64,000 nt of DNA from an uncultured Bacteroidota bacterium (lineage in GTDB: Bacteria > Bacteroidota > Bacteroidia > AKYH767-A > JABDAW01). Positions within the stretch are counted from its first letter, which is position 1, and every line of letters starts with the position of its first letter. Below are positions 62,461-64,000 of the stretch, in pieces. A model generated the notes under the pieces. That model made no database searches. It saw only the letters and a program-made list of their open reading frames with translations, and was not told where the DNA came from. The stretch is taken from contig CAIMUP010000014.1 in the NCBI GenBank assembly GCA_903844645.1, positions 1 through 64,000 on the forward strand, given 5' to 3'. The translations under genes were made by a program, and so were the position numbers.

Positions 62461-62643
62461 ATCCCAACTGTCAGTTGGGGATGTCGAACTGACAGTTGGG
62501 GATGTCGAACTGACAGTTGGGGATGTCGAACTGACAGTTGGGGATGTCGAACTGACAGTTGGGGATGTCAAACTGACAGTTCGGGATGATGAACTGACAG
62601 TTCGGGATGGGGAAATGACAGATGGAGACGGGGAAATCGGGGT
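62461..62643. repeat. 21-bp tandem array 14 with AACTGACAGTT dyads and an edge inversion
   Basis: Eight units start at 62466, 62487, 62508, 62529, 62550, 62571, 62592 and 62613, plus a partial at 62634. Each opens with the odd dyad AACTGACAGTT (AACTGTCAGTT in the first unit) and continues GGGGATGTCG or variants. The first unit has an inverted centre and is preceded by TCCC, giving the hairpin TCCCAACTGTCAGTTGGGGA. It lies between divergent genes (C1 peptidase and gyrB). Confidence 0.95.
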
Positions 62644-62713
62644 TGTTTTGATTAAATAAAGGGGTGGGCAAAAAAGTTATTAACAATGGGGCATTCATGT
62701 CATTAATTTTTTG

Positions 62714-62721
62714 TAGATTTG
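62714..62721 (+). promoter_or_regulatory. -7 box (TAGATTTG) for gyrB
   Basis: TAGATTTG matches TAnnTTTG and leaves a leader of about 65-70 nt before the ATG at 62792. Confidence 0.55.
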
Positions 62722-62791
62722 CCCGTATAGAATTTACCAACATTTCTACCTTAATAACAGATAATAAAACAAAAAATAATAATATAATAAT

Positions 62792-64000
62792 ATGGACGAA
62801 TTAGTAAAAGAAAACATTGAACAAAGCGAGTATGGTGCTGATAGTATAACGGTGCTCGAGGGGTTGGAAGCGGTGCGGAAACGCCCATCCATGTACATTG
62901 GCGATACAGGTGCTCGGGGATTGCATCACCTGGTTTATGAGGTGGTGGATAACTCGATTGATGAGGCATTGGCGGGGCATTGCAAAAACATTCATGTGGT
63001 GATCCATCCTGATAATTCCATTTCCGTTACCGATGACGGTCGTGGTATCCCAACGGATATTATGAAAAAGGAGAAAATTTCAGCTTTGGAAGTGGTCATG
63101 ACCGTGCTCCATGCCGGAGGGAAGTTCGACAAGGATTCTTACAAAGTTTCCGGAGGATTGCACGGGGTCGGGGTGTCCTGTGTGAATGCTTTATCCACAC
63201 TGTTGGTGGCGACGATTTTCAGGGAAGGAAAGATTTTTCAGCAAGAATATAATATCGGCAAACCACAGTATCCTGTAAAAGTAATCGGCGAAACCGATAA
63301 ACGTGGAACGAAGATTACCTTCACCCCCGATGGCAGTATTTTCACGACCACGGTATATCATTACGATACTATTTCATCTCGCCTTCGCGAACTCTCGTTT
63401 TTGAATAAAGGCATCACCCTTACCCTCACCGATGAACGGGAAGTGAATGCAGAAGGGGCGCATCCATCAGAGACATTTTTCAGTAGCGGCGGCTTGAAGG
63501 AGTTTGTCGCTTACCTGGATGCGAACCGCGAATTGCTTATCCGCGAACCGATTTACATGGAAGGAGAAAAGAATGGGATGCCTGTTGAGGTGGCGATGGT
63601 TTATAATTCTTCCTTCTCTGAAAACCTTCACAGTTATGTTAATAACATCAATACTATTGAAGGAGGAACGCATGTCGCGGGCTTCCGTCGTGCTTTAACT
63701 CGTACTCTGAAATCTTATGCCGATAAATCCGGATTATTGACGAAGGTGAAATTTGAGATTGCAGGTGATGATTTCCGTGAAGGATTGACTGCCGTTATTT
63801 CTGTGAAAGTTCAGGAGCCTCAATTTGAAGGACAGACAAAGACCAAGTTGGGAAATTCGGATGTCTCTGCTGCCGTTGATCAAGCTGTTTCCGAGATGCT
63901 TAATAATTATTTGGAAGAGCATCCACGGGAGGCAAAGATGATTGTTGATAAAGTAATCCTTGCTGCAACTGCGCGTCATGCGGCTCGCAAGGCAAGGGAA
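62792..64000 (+). CDS. gyrB: DNA gyrase subunit B (partial, 3' end outside window)
   Basis: 403 codons without a stop, running off the right edge. The GHKL ATPase is clear: LEGLEAVRKRPSMYIGDTG, GLHHLVYEVVDNSIDEALAG (catalytic Glu50, Asn54), TDDGRGIP and GGLHGVGVS; the transducer has NNINTIEGGTHVAGFR and QTKTKLGNSDV. The wording of the first motif favours GyrB over ParE. It introduces negative supercoils with GyrA. A supercoiling enzyme next to array 14 is suggestive only by position. Confidence 0.95.
   Translation, partial: MDELVKENIEQSEYGADSITVLEGLEAVRKRPSMYIGDTGARGLHHLVYEVVDNSIDEALAGHCKNIHVVIHPDNSISVTDDGRGIPTDIMKKEKISALEVVMTVLHAGGKFDKDSYKVSGGLHGVGVSCVNALSTLLVATIFREGKIFQQEYNIGKPQYPVKVIGETDKRGTKITFTPDGSIFTTTVYHYDTISSRLRELSFLNKGITLTLTDEREVNAEGAHPSETFFSSGGLKEFVAYLDANRELLIREPIYMEGEKNGMPVEVAMVYNSSFSENLHSYVNNINTIEGGTHVAGFRRALTRTLKSYADKSGLLTKVKFEIAGDDFREGLTAVISVKVQEPQFEGQTKTKLGNSDVSAAVDQAVSEMLNNYLEEHPREAKMIVDKVILAATARHAARKARE

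Noticed and set aside
192-62643. CRISPR array interpretation of the tandem repeats
   Set aside because: Units are directly contiguous at 21 or 42 bp with no unique spacers, unit sequence drifts along each array, and no cas genes are present.
62414-62743. ORFs of 80-90 codons over array 14
   Set aside because: Translated 21-bp repeats with no independent coding signal.
1-64000. tRNA, rRNA, riboswitch, transposase or phage genes
   Set aside because: I looked for characteristic arms, motifs and catalytic signatures by eye and found none I could support.

Overview
The window looks like chromosomal DNA from a member of the Bacteroidota, probably a Chitinophagales/Sphingobacteriia-like lineage. 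Three things point there. At least six large secreted proteins end in type IX secretion (T9SS) C-terminal sorting domains. Many genes are preceded by the Bacteroidota -7 promoter box TAnnTTTG. The family content fits too: SprB-like repeats, a gliding-type CHU_C domain, DUF6089, DUF983, DUF6624, and TPR proteins fused to multi-spanning membrane domains. I see no rRNA, tRNA, CRISPR array, transposase or phage gene.

Layout. 0.7-8.6 kb: riboflavin synthase, a giant CHU_C-type T9SS protein, two tandem POT peptide transporters and a SlyD-type isomerase. 9-12.7 kb: a Kelch/galactose-oxidase-like T9SS protein. 13.5-17.8 kb: two SGNH-hydrolase proteins plus an MBOAT acyltransferase, a polysaccharide O-acetylation operon. 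18.5-25.2 kb: a YgiB-like lipoprotein with a glutathionylspermidine-synthase-like ATP-grasp protein, two GT4 glycosyltransferases, a Gfo/Idh/MocA oxidoreductase and a nucleotide-sugar dehydrogenase (surface-glycan genes). 25.4-35 kb: TPR-adenylate cyclase, DUF983, an EreA/ChaN-like plus DUF6624 protein split by one stop codon, a BNR/VPS10-like T9SS protein, TatD and an M15 peptidase. 35.9-44.4 kb: two paralogous membrane-TPR proteins, a GT2 and a GT-C-like protein. 44.5-50.8 kb: T9SS proteins including an M1 aminopeptidase. 51.4-54.3 kb: an AT-rich accessory patch with a decayed protease fragment, an unknown protein, a frameshifted metallophosphoesterase, a Fic/Doc toxin-antitoxin pair and an orphan DUF433 gene. 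54.5-64 kb: HD phosphohydrolase, NodB deacetylase, DUF6089 barrel, RecO, GT4, heme A synthase, C1 peptidase and the 5' part of gyrB.

The most striking feature is not a gene. Most intergenic gaps of 300 bp or more carry a head-to-tail array whose period is 21 bp (or 42 = 2x21). I count 14 substantial arrays plus two short ones, together about 3 kb. The unit sequence differs completely from array to array, yet the period stays at 21 almost without slips. Many units carry a perfect dyad (for example CCCAAGCTTGGG, TCCAGAATTCTGGA, ACTTCATTAATGAAGT, CCATGG), so dyad centres fall every two turns of B-DNA. Several arrays have a hairpin at one edge or reverse orientation in the middle, and one is a near-perfect palindrome of about 220 bp. 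Because 21 is a multiple of 3, the arrays also produce spurious heptad-repeat ORFs on both strands. A second, dispersed hairpin repeat (CCTGACAGGCAATCGC and its inverse) occupies several other gaps. The arrays look like a coherent, locus-diversified, period-locked element family and are the best candidate here for something undescribed.
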